Origin: JBDTSW01 sp963782605
Lineage (GTDB): Bacteria > Actinomycetota > Thermoleophilia > Solirubrobacterales > 70-9
Direction of reading: 5' to 3'
Length of the DNA: 64,000 nucleotides
Assembly (NCBI GenBank): GCA_963782605.1
Contig: CAWAKK010000002.1
Span: 62,001 to 126,000, forward strand
Part shown: one piece after another, positions 41,498-50,964 of the stretch
Position numbering within the stretch: position 1 is the first letter of the stretch
How the letters are laid out: the number at the start of each line of letters is the position of its first letter
Translations under genes and position numbers: made by a program
Notes under the pieces: generated by a model
Database searches by the model: none
Told to the model about the DNA's origin: nothing
Seen by the model: the letters and a program-made list of their open reading frames with translations, nothing else

Positions 41498-43352
41498 GTG
41501 GACGTCGCGGGCCCGCTCAACCGATACCTCGCCACGCTGCCGGCGCGACGCATCCTGCTGGTGAGGATCGGGCTCCGCGTCTTCGACCGGCTGCCGTTCC
41601 CATGGAGGTTCAGCCGGGCCAGCCTCGCGGCCCGGCAAAACTTCCTCGCGCGGCTGGAGTCGTCTGATCGTCACCTGCTCGGTGAGCTTCTGCTCTTTCT
41701 CAAGGTCCTGACCGGGCTGGGGTATGGGAGCGACGCGGGCGTTCGCGCCGCAATCGGCTACCGGATGACCTGCGAGGTCGCGGCGAGCGATCCACTTCCG
41801 GAAACCGATCCGGCGTCGCTCGGGCAGCTCGAGCCGGAGACGGCGGAGGAGGAGTGCGACGTTGCGATCGTGGGCTCGGGCGCGGGCGGCGCCATCGCAG
41901 CAACGATCCTCGCCGAGGCCGGGCTTGGACGTGATAGTTCTCGAGGCGGGCCCGTACATGGACCGCAACTCGTACCCGGACGAGCCGCTCGCGGCGCTCG
42001 CGGCTCTCTATCGCGACGGGGGCCTAACGATCGCCGAGGGCCGGCCCGCCATCCCAACCCCGGTCGGGCGGGCCGTGGGAGGGACGACGGTGATCAACTC
42101 GGGCACCTGCTTCCGGGCCCCGGAGGAGGTCCTCGACGGATGGCGGGCCGAGCATGGGATCGAATGGGCGGGCGAACTGGCGGCCGACTACGCCGAGGCC
42201 GAGGAGATGCTGCACGTGCGGACCGTCGACCCCGAGCGAATGGGGCGCAACGGCCAGCTGCTGAGGGAAGGCGCCGATGCCCTTGGGGTGAGCCACCACC
42301 CTCTGGCACGGAACGCAGGCGGCTGCACCACATGCAGCTCATGTCCCAGCGGTTGTCGCCTCGACGCCAAGCGCGCCGTCCACGTCTCCTATCTGCCACG
42401 CGCGGTCGCCGCCGGAGCCCTGGTCCGTGCCGGCGTCGAGGCCCAGCGGATCGTCTTCGACGGCGGGCGAGCGGTGGCCGTCGAGGGCCGCTCTGGGGTC
42501 GCCTGGCATCAGAACGGCGCGCCCACCATCGCCTCGCGCGCCAAGGGCGATGGCGCCGGGAGCCCATATCTCCTGCGGGCGCGGCGCGCGGTCCTGCTGG
42601 CCGGAGGGGCGTTTGGGACGCCGGAGCTCTTGCTGCGCTCGGGGTTTCGCTCACCCAGCGGCATGCTGGGCCGCAACCTGCGAATCCACCCAGCGTGTTG
42701 GGTGGGCGCCCGATTCGACGAGGAGGTCCGCGGGTGGGACGGGGTGATGCAGAGCTATGCGGTCGATGAGTGGCAGCACGAGGGGATTCTGCTCGAGGCG
42801 ACTTTCACCCCGCTCGCATTCGGCGCCCAGTGGTTGCCCGGCACGGGCCGGGCTCACCAGGAGCGGATTCTGGCTTACGGGAACATCGCCTCCACCGGCG
42901 TTCACCTGTCGGATCGCTCCACGGGCCGCGTGTCGCTCGCCTCCGATGGATCCCTGCGGGTGACGTACAAGCTCATCGACGCCGACGCCCGCAAGCTGAC
43001 CTTCGGCATCGCCCGGGCGGTGGAGCTCTTCCACGCGGCTGGCGCCCGCGAGATCTATCCGCAGATCGCGGGCATCCCGACGATCACGAACGAACGGGTG
43101 GCCGAGCTCGAGGCGCGAGTGCCCGCGGCCAAGCGCTTGCGCCTGGAGGCGTTTCATCCGATGGGTACGGCCGGGATGGACGCAGCGCCTGAGCGCGGCG
43201 TGACTGACCCCGCCGGTGCGGTCCACGGCGCCGAGGCGCTCTACGTGGCCGACGGCTCCCTGTTGCCCACCTCGATTGGTGTCAACCCGATGATGACCAT
43301 CATGGCGACGGCATCACGGGTGGCGCGCCAGATGGCGGAGCGGCTGCCCTGA
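41498..43352 (+). pseudogene. GMC-type FAD oxidoreductase, frameshifted
   Basis: Similar to long-chain alcohol/choline-type GMC oxidases. Frame one (from GTG 41498) gives an N-terminal helical region and the Rossmann start VAIVGSGAGGAIAATILAEAG; frame two continues with DVIVLEAGPYMDRNS, NSGTCFRAPEEV, CSSCPSGCRLDAKR, the RIHPACWVGA region, EAFHPMGTAGM and DGSLLPTSIGVNPMMTIMA to 43352. One extra G near 41937 in TTGGAC splits the FAD fold. In-frame, family-like sequence (LRATELRILRAFAEAQ) also extends upstream of the GTG to the previous stop without a start codon, so the 5' end may be damaged too. Confidence 0.8.
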
Positions 43353-43356
43353 TGCG

Positions 43357-43384
43357 GCGGCGGCCGCCAAGAGGCGGCCGCCGC
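43357..43384. terminator. Bidirectional hairpin terminator candidate
   Basis: Perfect 12 bp arms GCGGCGGCCGCC and GGCGGCCGCCGC around AAGA, located between two convergent genes 4 bp after the GMC stop. Very stable and without a U-run. Confidence 0.6.
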
Positions 43385-43414
43385 ACAGGTTCCCATCTGG
43401 GCCGTTGCGGGGGC

Positions 43415-43972
43415 CTAGGCGCCCGGACCGCGGGTCGTGTCGCTCGGCGGTGGCGGGGGCGGTGGCGCGCTTCCACCTGTGTCCGTCGGCCCGCCGCCGG
43501 CGGTGCCGCGGTTCTGCAGCCGGTCGGCCTCTCCTCCGAACGTGGTGCCCTCGGCTTGCATCGACATCCAGCCGCCGGCGGTGACCAGTGCCACGGCAAT
43601 CAGGCCGATGAAAAGGCCGTACTCGCGATCGAGGCTAAACGGCGGATCGATGACCCTGTACAGCACGAACAGCGTCGAGAGCGCCGCGATGCCCGTGGTG
43701 ATCGCGCTCAGCGCCACAGGCATGTTCGGCGTGCTCGCCACAGCGGCGATCACCGCGAGGGCGATGCCGGAAATCACGGTCAGCAGCAGCAGCAGGTCGA
43801 TGAAGTCGAACGCCTGCCAGGCGCTGATCGATACGTCGACGCCAGTGACACCCTCGAAATCGACACCCGCAAAATCAGGGGCGCCGAACCAGCTCAAGAA
43901 CATGGTGATGAACAGGACGAGCGCGGCTGCGCCCGCGAGCTTCTCGCCTGTGTTGAGTCTGTTTACGTCCAT
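43415..43972 (-). CDS. Membrane protein with proline-rich C-terminus
   Basis: 185 residues: four hydrophobic segments (LAGAAALVLFITMFLSWFG, FIDLLLLLTVISGIALAVIA, VALSAITTGIAALSTLFVLY, YGLFIGLIAVALVTAGGW) and a cytosolic or external tail with GGSAPPPPPPPSD. No family recognised with confidence. Stand-alone gene; 85 bp upstream of it the folD stop is reached. Confidence 0.78.
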   Translation of the reverse strand: MDVNRLNTGEKLAGAAALVLFITMFLSWFGAPDFAGVDFEGVTGVDVSISAWQAFDFIDLLLLLTVISGIALAVIAAVASTPNMPVALSAITTGIAALSTLFVLYRVIDPPFSLDREYGLFIGLIAVALVTAGGWMSMQAEGTTFGGEADRLQNRGTAGGGPTDTGGSAPPPPPPPSDTTRGPGA

Positions 43973-44057
43973 TCACTCTCCCCCAGAAATCGGGAATTTG
44001 GACAAGGTGCGGTCGCACCGTATACGGGGGGTTGGTCGGACAAACAAGGCTTGGGCG

Positions 44058-44939
44058 CTAGCCCTGGGCGGGAACTTGCGCCGCCCGCGCCTTTGCGGCC
44101 TCGAGCGTATTGGCGAGCAGCATGGCGATCGTCATCGGCCCCACCCCGCCCGGCACAGGCGTGATCGAGCCGGCAACCTGGCTCACCGCGTCGAAATCCA
44201 CGTCGCCCACCAGGCCGTCGTCGGTGCGATTCGTGCCGACGTCGATCACGGTCGCTCCGGGCATCACCATGTCCGCGGTGACGAGCCGCGGCGAGCCCAC
44301 CGCCGCGATCAGGATGTCCGCGCGCCGCGTGACGCTCGCGAGCTCACGAGTGCGCGAGTGGCAGACCGTGACCGTGGCGTTGGCGTTCGTGAGCAGCGCC
44401 GCCAGTGGGCGTCCCACCAGGATCGAACGGCCGACGATGACAACGTTCGCGCCCTCGATCGGGGCGTCGGCGACCCGCAGGAGCTCGATCACGCCCTTCG
44501 GCGTGCAGGGCACGAGCCGTGGCCGGCCCTGAGCCAGGAGGCCGGCGCTCGTGGCTGTCAGCCCGTCGACGTCCTTGGCGGCCGGGATGCGGGAGATCAC
44601 GGCGTCCTGGTCGTGTTCCTCCGGGAGCGGAAGCTGAACGAGGATCCCGTCCACGGCATCGTCCCCGGCGAGCGTCTCGACCAAGTCGAGCAGCTCTCCG
44701 GGCGAGACCGCGGCGTCAAGCCCATTGTGGATCGACCGCATCCCGGCCTCCTCCGAGAGCTTCCGCTTCGAGCCCACATAGACGTGTGATGCGGGGTCGT
44801 CGCCCACGAGCACCGTGGCCAGGCCCGGGCGGCGGCCGTGCTGAGTGGCGAAGGCCGCAACGCCGCGGGCGACCTCGGCTCGCGCCTCCGTCGCGACGGC
44901 CTGGCCGTCGATGACGCCGTCGATGACCGCAGGCGGCAT
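44058..44939 (-). CDS. folD: Methylenetetrahydrofolate dehydrogenase/cyclohydrolase
   Basis: Bifunctional one-carbon enzyme, NADP-linked. 293 residues. ATVLVGDDPASHVYVGSKRK has the catalytic Lys region, GILVQLPLPEE, the nucleotide site VVIVGRSILVGRPLAALL and PVPGGVGPMTIAML are typical. ATG 44939 follows the pcrA stop by 3 bp. Confidence 0.96.
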   Translation of the reverse strand: MPPAVIDGVIDGQAVATEARAEVARGVAAFATQHGRRPGLATVLVGDDPASHVYVGSKRKLSEEAGMRSIHNGLDAAVSPGELLDLVETLAGDDAVDGILVQLPLPEEHDQDAVISRIPAAKDVDGLTATSAGLLAQGRPRLVPCTPKGVIELLRVADAPIEGANVVIVGRSILVGRPLAALLTNANATVTVCHSRTRELASVTRRADILIAAVGSPRLVTADMVMPGATVIDVGTNRTDDGLVGDVDFDAVSQVAGSITPVPGGVGPMTIAMLLANTLEAAKARAAQVPAQG

Positions 44940-44942
44940 CGC

Positions 44943-47216
44943 TCACCCCGCCTTGCGCAGAGGCGCGTAGTCGGCCATCAGCTTGCGCTCGGTGCCGTCG
45001 GCGGCAAAGCGGACGACCACCACGGCTCCGGGTTCGACCGCTGTGATAACCCCCTCACCGAAAGAGGCGTGTACGACATCGTCTCCGGTGCGGAACTGCG
45101 CCAGCGGCGGGGCGGGCTGCTTTCGCATCTCCTCCTGCGTCGGAAGGCCGACGCCCCCCGTTCCAAAGGAGCCCGCGAGAACCGCATCCCGCGCCCCGGA
45201 CGCCCAGCCTGTGCGGGGTGTGGAGACGTGGCGGTCCACAAGCTCCTCGGGAAGCTCCGCGAGAAACCGAGAGGGGAGGTTGTGCCCGCGGCCTCCGAAG
45301 AGATTGCGCCGGCGCGCGCAGGTGAGGTAGAGGCGCTGGCGAGCACGGGTCAGGCCCACGTACAAAAGGCGGCGCTCCTCCTCCAGGTTCCCTTCTTCGA
45401 TCGAGCGGGAGTGGGGGAAGACCCCCTCCTCCATCCCGATCAGGAACACCGCCTCGTACTCAAGCCCCTTGGCGTTATGGAGGGTCATGAGCGTGATCAG
45501 GCTCTCGCCGTCTCGCATGGAGTCCTGGTCGGAGAGGAGGGAGATCTGCGCCAGGAATTCCTCCAGCGGGGAAAGCTCGCTCTCGCCCTCGACGGCGCGG
45601 TTTGCGTCGAACTCCCCTGCAACCCCCACCAATTCCTGCAGGTTCTCAACCCGGCCCTCCGCCTCGATCGTTCGCTCGGCCTCAAGCGCCTCGAGGTACC
45701 CGGACTCGCGCAGGGTCGCCTCGAGCAGCTCGGCCACGCTCGGCTCGGCGGCGCGCTGTCGCAGTGCCACCATCGTGTCGGCGAAGCGCCGCACCGAGCG
45801 CTTCGCTGCAGCACCAAGACCCGGAACGCGATCAACCTCGCGCACCACATCCCAGATGTCGGTCCCAGTCGTGTTCGCGTGTGAGAGAAGGCGCGCCTGC
45901 GTCTGGTCGCCGATGCCACGGCGCGGGGAGTTCACGATCCTGGAGAAGGAAACCGCGTCCGCCGGGTTCGCGATCAGCTGCAGGTAGGCCACCGCGTCCT
46001 TGATCTCGGCACGGTCGTAGAACTTGGTGCCGCCGATCACCTGGTAAGGCAACTCGAAGCGCACCAACGTGTCCTCGAGCACCCGGCTTTGCGCGTTCAC
46101 CCGGTAAAAGACGGCGATCTCGTCGCGAGCGATGCCCTCGTCGGTGCATAGGCGCTCGACCTCGGCGGCCACGTATCGCGCCTCCGCGTGCTCGTCGTCG
46201 AGCTCGGCCATCGTGACCGGCTCCCCGCGGCCGGCATCCGTCCACAGGCGCTTCGGCTTCTGTTCGCGATTGTTCGCGATCACTGCGTTGGCGGCGTCGA
46301 GAATGGTCCCGGTCGAGCGATAGTTCTGCTCGAGCTTGATCACGGTCGCATCGGGATAGTCGCTCTCGAAGTCGAGGATGTTGCGGATGTCGGCCGAGCG
46401 GAACGAGTAGATGGACTGAGAATCGTCGCCGACCACAGTCAGGTTTCGGTGCTCGCCCGCGATCAGCTGGAGCAGGCGGTACTGGGCGCGGTTCGTGTCC
46501 TGGTACTCGTCGACGAGGACCCATCGAAAGGCGCGCTGGTAGCGGCCGCGAACATCCTCGAACAGCTCCAGGAGGTCAACCGTGCGCACGAGGAGGTCGT
46601 CGAAATCCATGGCGTTGGCCTCGTGCATCCGCTTCTCATAGAGGCCGAAGACATCTCCGACCGTCTCCTCGAAGAAGGAGCTCATCGACTCCCGGTAGGC
46701 CTCCGCGTCGAGGAGCCGGTTCTTGGCGCTCGAGATCTGGGCCTGGACGGCGCGCGGCGGAAACCGCTTGGGGTCGACGTCGAACTCCTGCATGCAGCGC
46801 TTCACCATTCGCAGCGAGTCCGCCTGGTCGTAGATGGTGAACGCGCGCTTGTAGCCGAGCCGATCGGCATCCGAGCGCAGGATCCGCACGCAGGCGGAAT
46901 GAAAGGTCATGAGCCACATGAGGCGCGAGACACCACCGACCAGCTGCTCGACCCGCTCGCGCATCTCCTCCGCCGCCTTGTTCGTGAACGTGATCGCGAG
47001 GATCTCCGAGGGTCGTGCCTGACCGGTCGCGACCAGGTAGGCGATCCGGTGCGTGAGCGCCCGCGTCTTCCCCGAGCCGGCGCCGGCGAGCATCAACAGG
47101 GGGCCCTCGCCGTGCTCGACCGCTTGGCGTTGAGGGGGATTTAAGTCGGCGAGCAGGCGCTCGATCTGGCTCGCGCCAGGCGTAAGCGGTGCTCCGAGGG
47201 CGGTCTCCGACTCCAC
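44943..47216 (-). CDS. pcrA: ATP-dependent DNA helicase PcrA/UvrD
   Basis: Superfamily 1A 3'-5' helicase for repair and rolling-circle replication. 757 residues with Walker A LAGAGSGKTRALTHR, ITFTNKAAEEM, Walker B VLVDEYQDTN, GDDSQSIYSFRSAD, LEQNYRST, TLHNAKGLEYEAVF and VGLTRARQRLYL. The C-terminal KOW/Tudor-like segment (GDDVVHASFGEGVI), which in PcrA contacts RNA polymerase, is present. GTG start 6 nt after TATTCT (47228-47223). Confidence 0.96.
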   Translation of the reverse strand: MESETALGAPLTPGASQIERLLADLNPPQRQAVEHGEGPLLMLAGAGSGKTRALTHRIAYLVATGQARPSEILAITFTNKAAEEMRERVEQLVGGVSRLMWLMTFHSACVRILRSDADRLGYKRAFTIYDQADSLRMVKRCMQEFDVDPKRFPPRAVQAQISSAKNRLLDAEAYRESMSSFFEETVGDVFGLYEKRMHEANAMDFDDLLVRTVDLLELFEDVRGRYQRAFRWVLVDEYQDTNRAQYRLLQLIAGEHRNLTVVGDDSQSIYSFRSADIRNILDFESDYPDATVIKLEQNYRSTGTILDAANAVIANNREQKPKRLWTDAGRGEPVTMAELDDEHAEARYVAAEVERLCTDEGIARDEIAVFYRVNAQSRVLEDTLVRFELPYQVIGGTKFYDRAEIKDAVAYLQLIANPADAVSFSRIVNSPRRGIGDQTQARLLSHANTTGTDIWDVVREVDRVPGLGAAAKRSVRRFADTMVALRQRAAEPSVAELLEATLRESGYLEALEAERTIEAEGRVENLQELVGVAGEFDANRAVEGESELSPLEEFLAQISLLSDQDSMRDGESLITLMTLHNAKGLEYEAVFLIGMEEGVFPHSRSIEEGNLEEERRLLYVGLTRARQRLYLTCARRRNLFGGRGHNLPSRFLAELPEELVDRHVSTPRTGWASGARDAVLAGSFGTGGVGLPTQEEMRKQPAPPLAQFRTGDDVVHASFGEGVITAVEPGAVVVVRFAADGTERKLMADYAPLRKAG

Positions 47217-47261
47217 GGTCCGAGAATAGCCCCGCCCGCGGCCGCCGCCGAGGCGGGACGC

Positions 47262-47996
47262 CTAGCCGCCTGCGGAGCTTGGGCCCTGCTTGCGGCGAAG
47301 CTCGCGGACCTCGCCCGCCGCAGGCTCACCATCGAGCTCCGAGAGCCGGCGCTCCAGCTTCGCCAGGCGCTCGGAGAGCCCCTTGATCGCGTCCGCCACC
47401 GGATCGGGCAGATGAATCCAATCGGTGTCGGGGCCCTCCACCTTGCGGCCCTCGACCCGCACGGGGTGGCCGGGGTTGCCGACCACGGTGGAACGCGGCG
47501 GCACGTCCTCGATCACCACAGTGTTCGCGCCCACCTTGGCGCCATGCCCCACGGTAATCGGGCCGAGCAGCTTCGCCCCGGAGCCGATCGTGACGTCGTC
47601 CTGCACGGTGGGGTGGCGCTTTCCGCGCGCGAACCCGGTGCCGCCGAGCGTGACGCCCTGATAGAGGGTGACCCGGTCGCCGATCTCGGCGGTCTCGCCG
47701 ATCACCACCCCGGAGCCGTGGTCGATGAAGAACTCGTCTCCGATCCGAGCGGCAGGGTGAATCTCGATACCGGTGACCGCCCTGCTGCCGAACGCAATCG
47801 TCCGAGGCGCCAGCGGCACCCCCGAGTCGTACAGCGCGTGGGCGACCCGGTGGGCCAGGATGGCCTGCACGCCCGCCCAGCTCGTGAGGATCTCCCCCGT
47901 CCCGACCGCCCACGCGGCTGGATCCCGATCACGGGCGGCCGCGACATCGCAACCGATCTCGCGAACGACTTGCCGAAGCGTCCCCAGTCCCAACAT
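47262..47996 (-). CDS. cysE: Serine O-acetyltransferase
   Basis: Makes O-acetylserine for cysteine. 244 residues: N-terminal helical part (WAGVQAILAHRVAHALYD) and the left-handed beta-helix with catalytic His/Asp in FFIDHGSGVVIGETAEIGD, then GVTLGGTGFARGKRHPT and VIEDVPPRSTVVGNPG. An extra C-terminal helical tail (KGLSERLAKLERRLSELDG) looks coiled coil. ATG 47996 is 7 nt after TACGCT (48009-48004), so cysE has its own promoter although cysK lies upstream on the same strand. Confidence 0.94.
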   Translation of the reverse strand: MLGLGTLRQVVREIGCDVAAARDRDPAAWAVGTGEILTSWAGVQAILAHRVAHALYDSGVPLAPRTIAFGSRAVTGIEIHPAARIGDEFFIDHGSGVVIGETAEIGDRVTLYQGVTLGGTGFARGKRHPTVQDDVTIGSGAKLLGPITVGHGAKVGANTVVIEDVPPRSTVVGNPGHPVRVEGRKVEGPDTDWIHLPDPVADAIKGLSERLAKLERRLSELDGEPAAGEVRELRRKQGPSSAGG

Positions 47997-48047
47997 GCCT
48001 CGAAGCGTAGGTGACCCGCCCATCCCCGGACGCGGAAGCAGATCAAG

Positions 48048-48072
48048 TTGTCAGCGGCGTCGCCGCTGACAA
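48048..48072 (-). terminator. Hairpin between cysK and cysE, probable cysK terminator
   Basis: Perfect 11 bp arms TTGTCAGCGGC and GCCGCTGACAA with a three-base loop, 40 bp downstream of the cysK stop and 52 bp before cysE. No U-run on the minus strand. Together with the separate cysE promoter it suggests two transcripts; a protein-binding role is the alternative. Confidence 0.55.
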
Positions 48073-48111
48073 GGGATTTTCGGCGGGAGCAGAGGAGATG
48101 GGCGGAGGTGT

Positions 48112-49065
48112 TCAGGGTGTGAAGAAGGGGAGCGAGACGTACCGCTCCCCCCCGTCGCACGCGATTGTGACGATCCGCTTGCCATTCATCTCGGGGCGGG
48201 CCGCGACCGCGAGCGAGGCATGGAAGGCGGCTCCGGCCGAGATGCCCACGAACAGGCCCTCGCGCCTGGCGGCTTGGCGAGCCATCTCGAGTGCATCCTC
48301 GTCGTCGACGGTGACGATCTCGTCGATCACCGACCGGTCGAGCACGTCGGGCACGAAGCCCGCGCCGATCCCCTGGATCTTGTGCGGTCCCGCCGCGCCG
48401 CCGGAGAGAACCGCTGACGTGGTTGGCTCGACGGCGATCACCTGCGTCTCGGGTCGGCGTTCTTTTAGGACCTGGCCCACGCCCGTGATCGTCCCGCCGG
48501 TACCGACGCCGCAGACGAGGGCATCGACCTCGCCGTCGAGGTCCCGCCAGATCTCCTCCGCAGTGGTTCGCCGGTGGACCTCGGGGTTGGCCGGGTTTGA
48601 GAACTGCTGCGGGATGAACCCCTTGCGCTGGCGGCAGATCTCACGCGCCATCTCAATCGACTCGTTCATGCCACCCATGGACGGGGTCTCGTGCACCTGA
48701 GCGCCGTAGGCACGCAGAAGCTTGGTGCGCTCGCGGCTCATCCCCTCCGGCAGGGTCAGCACCAGCTCATAGCCACGTGCCGCGCAGACCATCGCAAGAG
48801 CGATTCCGGTATTGCCGGATGTCGGCTCGACGATCACGCTGCGACCGGGCTCGATCTTGCCGTCGCGCTCGGCGGCGTCGATCATCGCCACCCCGATCCG
48901 GTCCTTGACCGACCCGCCAGGATTCAGGTACTCGAGCTTGGCGACCACCTCCCCAGGGAGCGCCTCCCCCAGCCTCCGAAGGGCCACGAGCGGTGTTTCG
49001 CCCACGGTCTCGGAGGGCTCGGGAGCGACGCGCAGAGAGGTGTCGACTGCGGAATCGGCGCTCAC
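48112..49065 (-). CDS. cysK: Cysteine synthase (O-acetylserine sulfhydrylase)
   Basis: PLP enzyme joining O-acetylserine and sulfide. 317 residues. Schiff-base Lys in NPGGSVKDRIG, the substrate loop VEPTSGNTGIALAM, GVGTGGTITGVG for PLP phosphate and the C-terminal ISAGAAFHA. GTG 49065 lies 6 nt after TAGGTT (49077-49072), a leaderless layout. Precedes cysE on the same strand. Confidence 0.95.
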   Translation of the reverse strand: MSADSAVDTSLRVAPEPSETVGETPLVALRRLGEALPGEVVAKLEYLNPGGSVKDRIGVAMIDAAERDGKIEPGRSVIVEPTSGNTGIALAMVCAARGYELVLTLPEGMSRERTKLLRAYGAQVHETPSMGGMNESIEMAREICRQRKGFIPQQFSNPANPEVHRRTTAEEIWRDLDGEVDALVCGVGTGGTITGVGQVLKERRPETQVIAVEPTTSAVLSGGAAGPHKIQGIGAGFVPDVLDRSVIDEIVTVDDEDALEMARQAARREGLFVGISAGAAFHASLAVAARPEMNGKRIVTIACDGGERYVSLPFFTP

Positions 49066-49232
49066 TCCCGCAACCTAGCGCGGTTCCAACGCCGGGCATC
49101 GTGCGCGCGTCGCCACTCGCCCTCTGGTTCATGAATTCCTGCTCACACGGCGATTGGCGGGAGGAGACTCATTTGTGCCTTCGAACTCCCCTCAGCCGGG
49201 GAATATCGGCCCGCATGACGCCGGATCGATTG

Positions 49233-49266
49233 TTAAGGTTCCTTGCTGATCGTTAGCGAGCCTTAA
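49233..49266. repeat. Inverted repeat upstream of the CAP-domain gene
   Basis: TTAAGG (49233-49238) and CCTTAA (49261-49266) flank an imperfect CTTGCT/AGCGAG pair. The element lies in the 263 bp spacer between cysK and the CAP gene, 60-95 bp before the likely ATG. Could be an operator or an RNA hairpin; nothing else is recognisable in this spacer. Confidence 0.35.
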
Positions 49267-49328
49267 GCGTTGCGTGTGTGGAGACTCGTAACGCCGCCCC
49301 TAAGCCCGCCCACAACCCAGAGGACTGC

Positions 49329-49961
49329 ATGATGGATTCCGCCCGTCCTGACCGCCCAAAGAGCCTCATCGGAGGTTCTCGACGTCCGCGCAATGACGTT
49401 CGAGCGAGACCCTCAGCCACCGCCGGACTCGCGCTCGCGCTCATCGGCGCCGTCGCCACCACGCTCTTGATCATCCCCTCCGGGGCAAGCGCAGCCGACC
49501 GAAACGCCTGCACGCGGTACGGCGATGTCGGCGCCGCCAAGCTCACGCGCAAGCACGCGCGCCGAGCGACCACGTGCTTCATCAATCGTGAGCGCCGTAG
49601 CCACGGGCGCAAGGGCCTCAACAAGAACTGGCGCCTGATCCAGGCCGCGCGCCGCCATTCGAACAACATGGCCCGAACCGGTTGCTTCTCGCACCAGTGT
49701 CCCGGCGAGGCCGGCCCGCAGAGGCGACTGCAGCGGTCTGGGTACTTCCGCGGCGCGCACCGGTGGGCGTACGGCGAGAACATCGCCTGGGGCAAGCGCC
49801 ATCATGCAACGCCCCGCAAGATCGTCCAGCGCTGGATGCACAGCCCGGGCCACCGCGCGATCATGCTGAGTCCGAACTACCGCGAGGTCGGAGTCGGATT
49901 CGCGAAGACCAACGGAGGTCGCGGCTACTACACGGCCGACTTCGGCATGGCGGTCGGCTGA
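49329..49961 (+). CDS. Secreted CAP/SCP-domain protein
   Basis: 210 residues: a long basic N-region, a signal segment (ATAGLALALIGAVATTLLII) and a CAP domain with ERRSHGRKGL, HSNNMARTGCFSHQC, AYGENIAWG and HSPGHRAIMLSPNYREVGVG, the conserved His/Glu set of SCP-like proteins. Exported, function in bacteria mostly unknown. ATG 49329 has AGAGGA just upstream; a GTG at 49278 is possible. Four Cys suggest disulfides. Confidence 0.85.
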   Translation: MMDSARPDRPKSLIGGSRRPRNDVRARPSATAGLALALIGAVATTLLIIPSGASAADRNACTRYGDVGAAKLTRKHARRATTCFINRERRSHGRKGLNKNWRLIQAARRHSNNMARTGCFSHQCPGEAGPQRRLQRSGYFRGAHRWAYGENIAWGKRHHATPRKIVQRWMHSPGHRAIMLSPNYREVGVGFAKTNGGRGYYTADFGMAVG

Positions 49962-50005
49962 GCGAGTCGGGCTCGGCCAGCCGTTGAGGTACACAGAGGG
50001 CCGCG

Positions 50006-50209
50006 CTAGCCCGGCTCGTCTCGCCGCTCGATCTCGAGCCACTCTGCCGGGAGGAGCGGTCTTGGGGCTCGGGCTGTTCGCATGTAGAAGCAATGTCCGC
50101 AGGCACGGCAACGCCGGACCCGGTGGCCCCGAAACTGGCCTCGTACCTCCCAATGCTGTTCATCGGGATCGCGTCTTGGCCCGTTGAATTGGCAGTGCGG
50201 ACACTGCAT
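50006..50209 (-). CDS. Small zinc-ribbon protein
   Basis: 67 residues with two CxxC knuckles (MQCPHCQFNG and RRCRACGHCFYMR) separated by about 28 residues, a likely zinc ribbon of unknown role. ATG 50209 has GGGGAGG at good distance. The 205 bp between it and the next gene (50210-50414) shows no gene I can support. Confidence 0.62.
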   Translation of the reverse strand: MQCPHCQFNGPRRDPDEQHWEVRGQFRGHRVRRCRACGHCFYMRTARAPRPLLPAEWLEIERRDEPG

Positions 50210-50414
50210 ACTCGCCTCCCCCCGCATGCGGTTCCCCTGTCGCCCATAGCGTAGATCGGCAGCCACCAAACCGCGCCGGTTGCAGGAGGAACGCGGGATG
50301 GCCGCTGCAGGGCTGTCGGAGTAGCCCGCAGGGCGTCCAGCGCCCCTTTGTACCCGCTGCGGCGCGAGCGGAAAGGAGCGACTGGGCGAGCCGGGCTCCG
50401 AAGACCGCCGCGCC

Positions 50415-50813
50415 CTACTCCCCCATCCCGGCGGCTGCGAGGGCCTCGTCCCATTCGGCGAAGTACTCCATCCGCACGATCCTTCCGTCGCGGAAGGTCG
50501 CGACCTGGTGGTAGAGCTCCTGGTCGATCTCCGCCCCGCTTCCCCTGCCGCGCCCGTGGTGGCGAAGCCGGGTCGCCACACGGTCGCCGGCGTCGACGAA
50601 CTCCTGCGGCTCCAGGCTCAGCTCCTCCATCGTCTCGTCGATCTCCTCCCAGAAGCGTATGGCCGCGCCCGGGCCCCGGCCGGAGTCCGACCGCTGGCGC
50701 GCGGGCATCACCCATTCGATCTCGGGATCGAAGTCCTCGACGGCGGTGTCGAAGTCACGCCGGTTGTATGCGGCGATGAACTCCCTGGCCTTGTCGACGT
50801 TCTCCTGCGACAT
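50415..50813 (-). CDS. SnoaL/NTF2-like protein, MSQENV group
   Basis: 132 residues: MSQENVDKAREFIAAYNRRD, DFDPEIEWVMPAR, IDQELYHQVATFRDGRIVRM. Fold NTF2-like; function unknown. It and the gene at 50965 share the start MSQENV and an almost identical promoter: GATACT, nine GC-rich bases, then the ATG, with the DNA identical through ATGTCGCAGGAGAA. The group is greatly expanded in Thermoleophilia as I recall, supporting the lineage guess. Confidence 0.82.
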   Translation of the reverse strand: MSQENVDKAREFIAAYNRRDFDTAVEDFDPEIEWVMPARQRSDSGRGPGAAIRFWEEIDETMEELSLEPQEFVDAGDRVATRLRHHGRGRGSGAEIDQELYHQVATFRDGRIVRMEYFAEWDEALAAAGMGE

Positions 50814-50964
50814 CGCCCGCGCAGTATCGCGCTCCCGCGCCCTGGGGGGCAACCCCCGTCGCGGGAATCCAAGCGGACCGTCGTGGTGGCTCACGGCGCG
50901 GGCAAGAGCTCGGTTCAGGGGCAGGTTGGGGGCGCGAGGAGCCCGGCGCTGTGTTGTGAGCTTC

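Noticed and set aside
48048..48072. Hairpin as cysteine attenuator or T-box for cysE
   Set aside because: No Cys-rich leader frame and no T-box sequence; cysE has its own promoter hexamer after the hairpin.
49066..49328. A c-di-AMP (ydaO-type) riboswitch before the CAP-domain gene
   Set aside because: Such switches often precede wall-related genes in actinobacteria, but I could not find its conserved core here; only a short inverted repeat is present.
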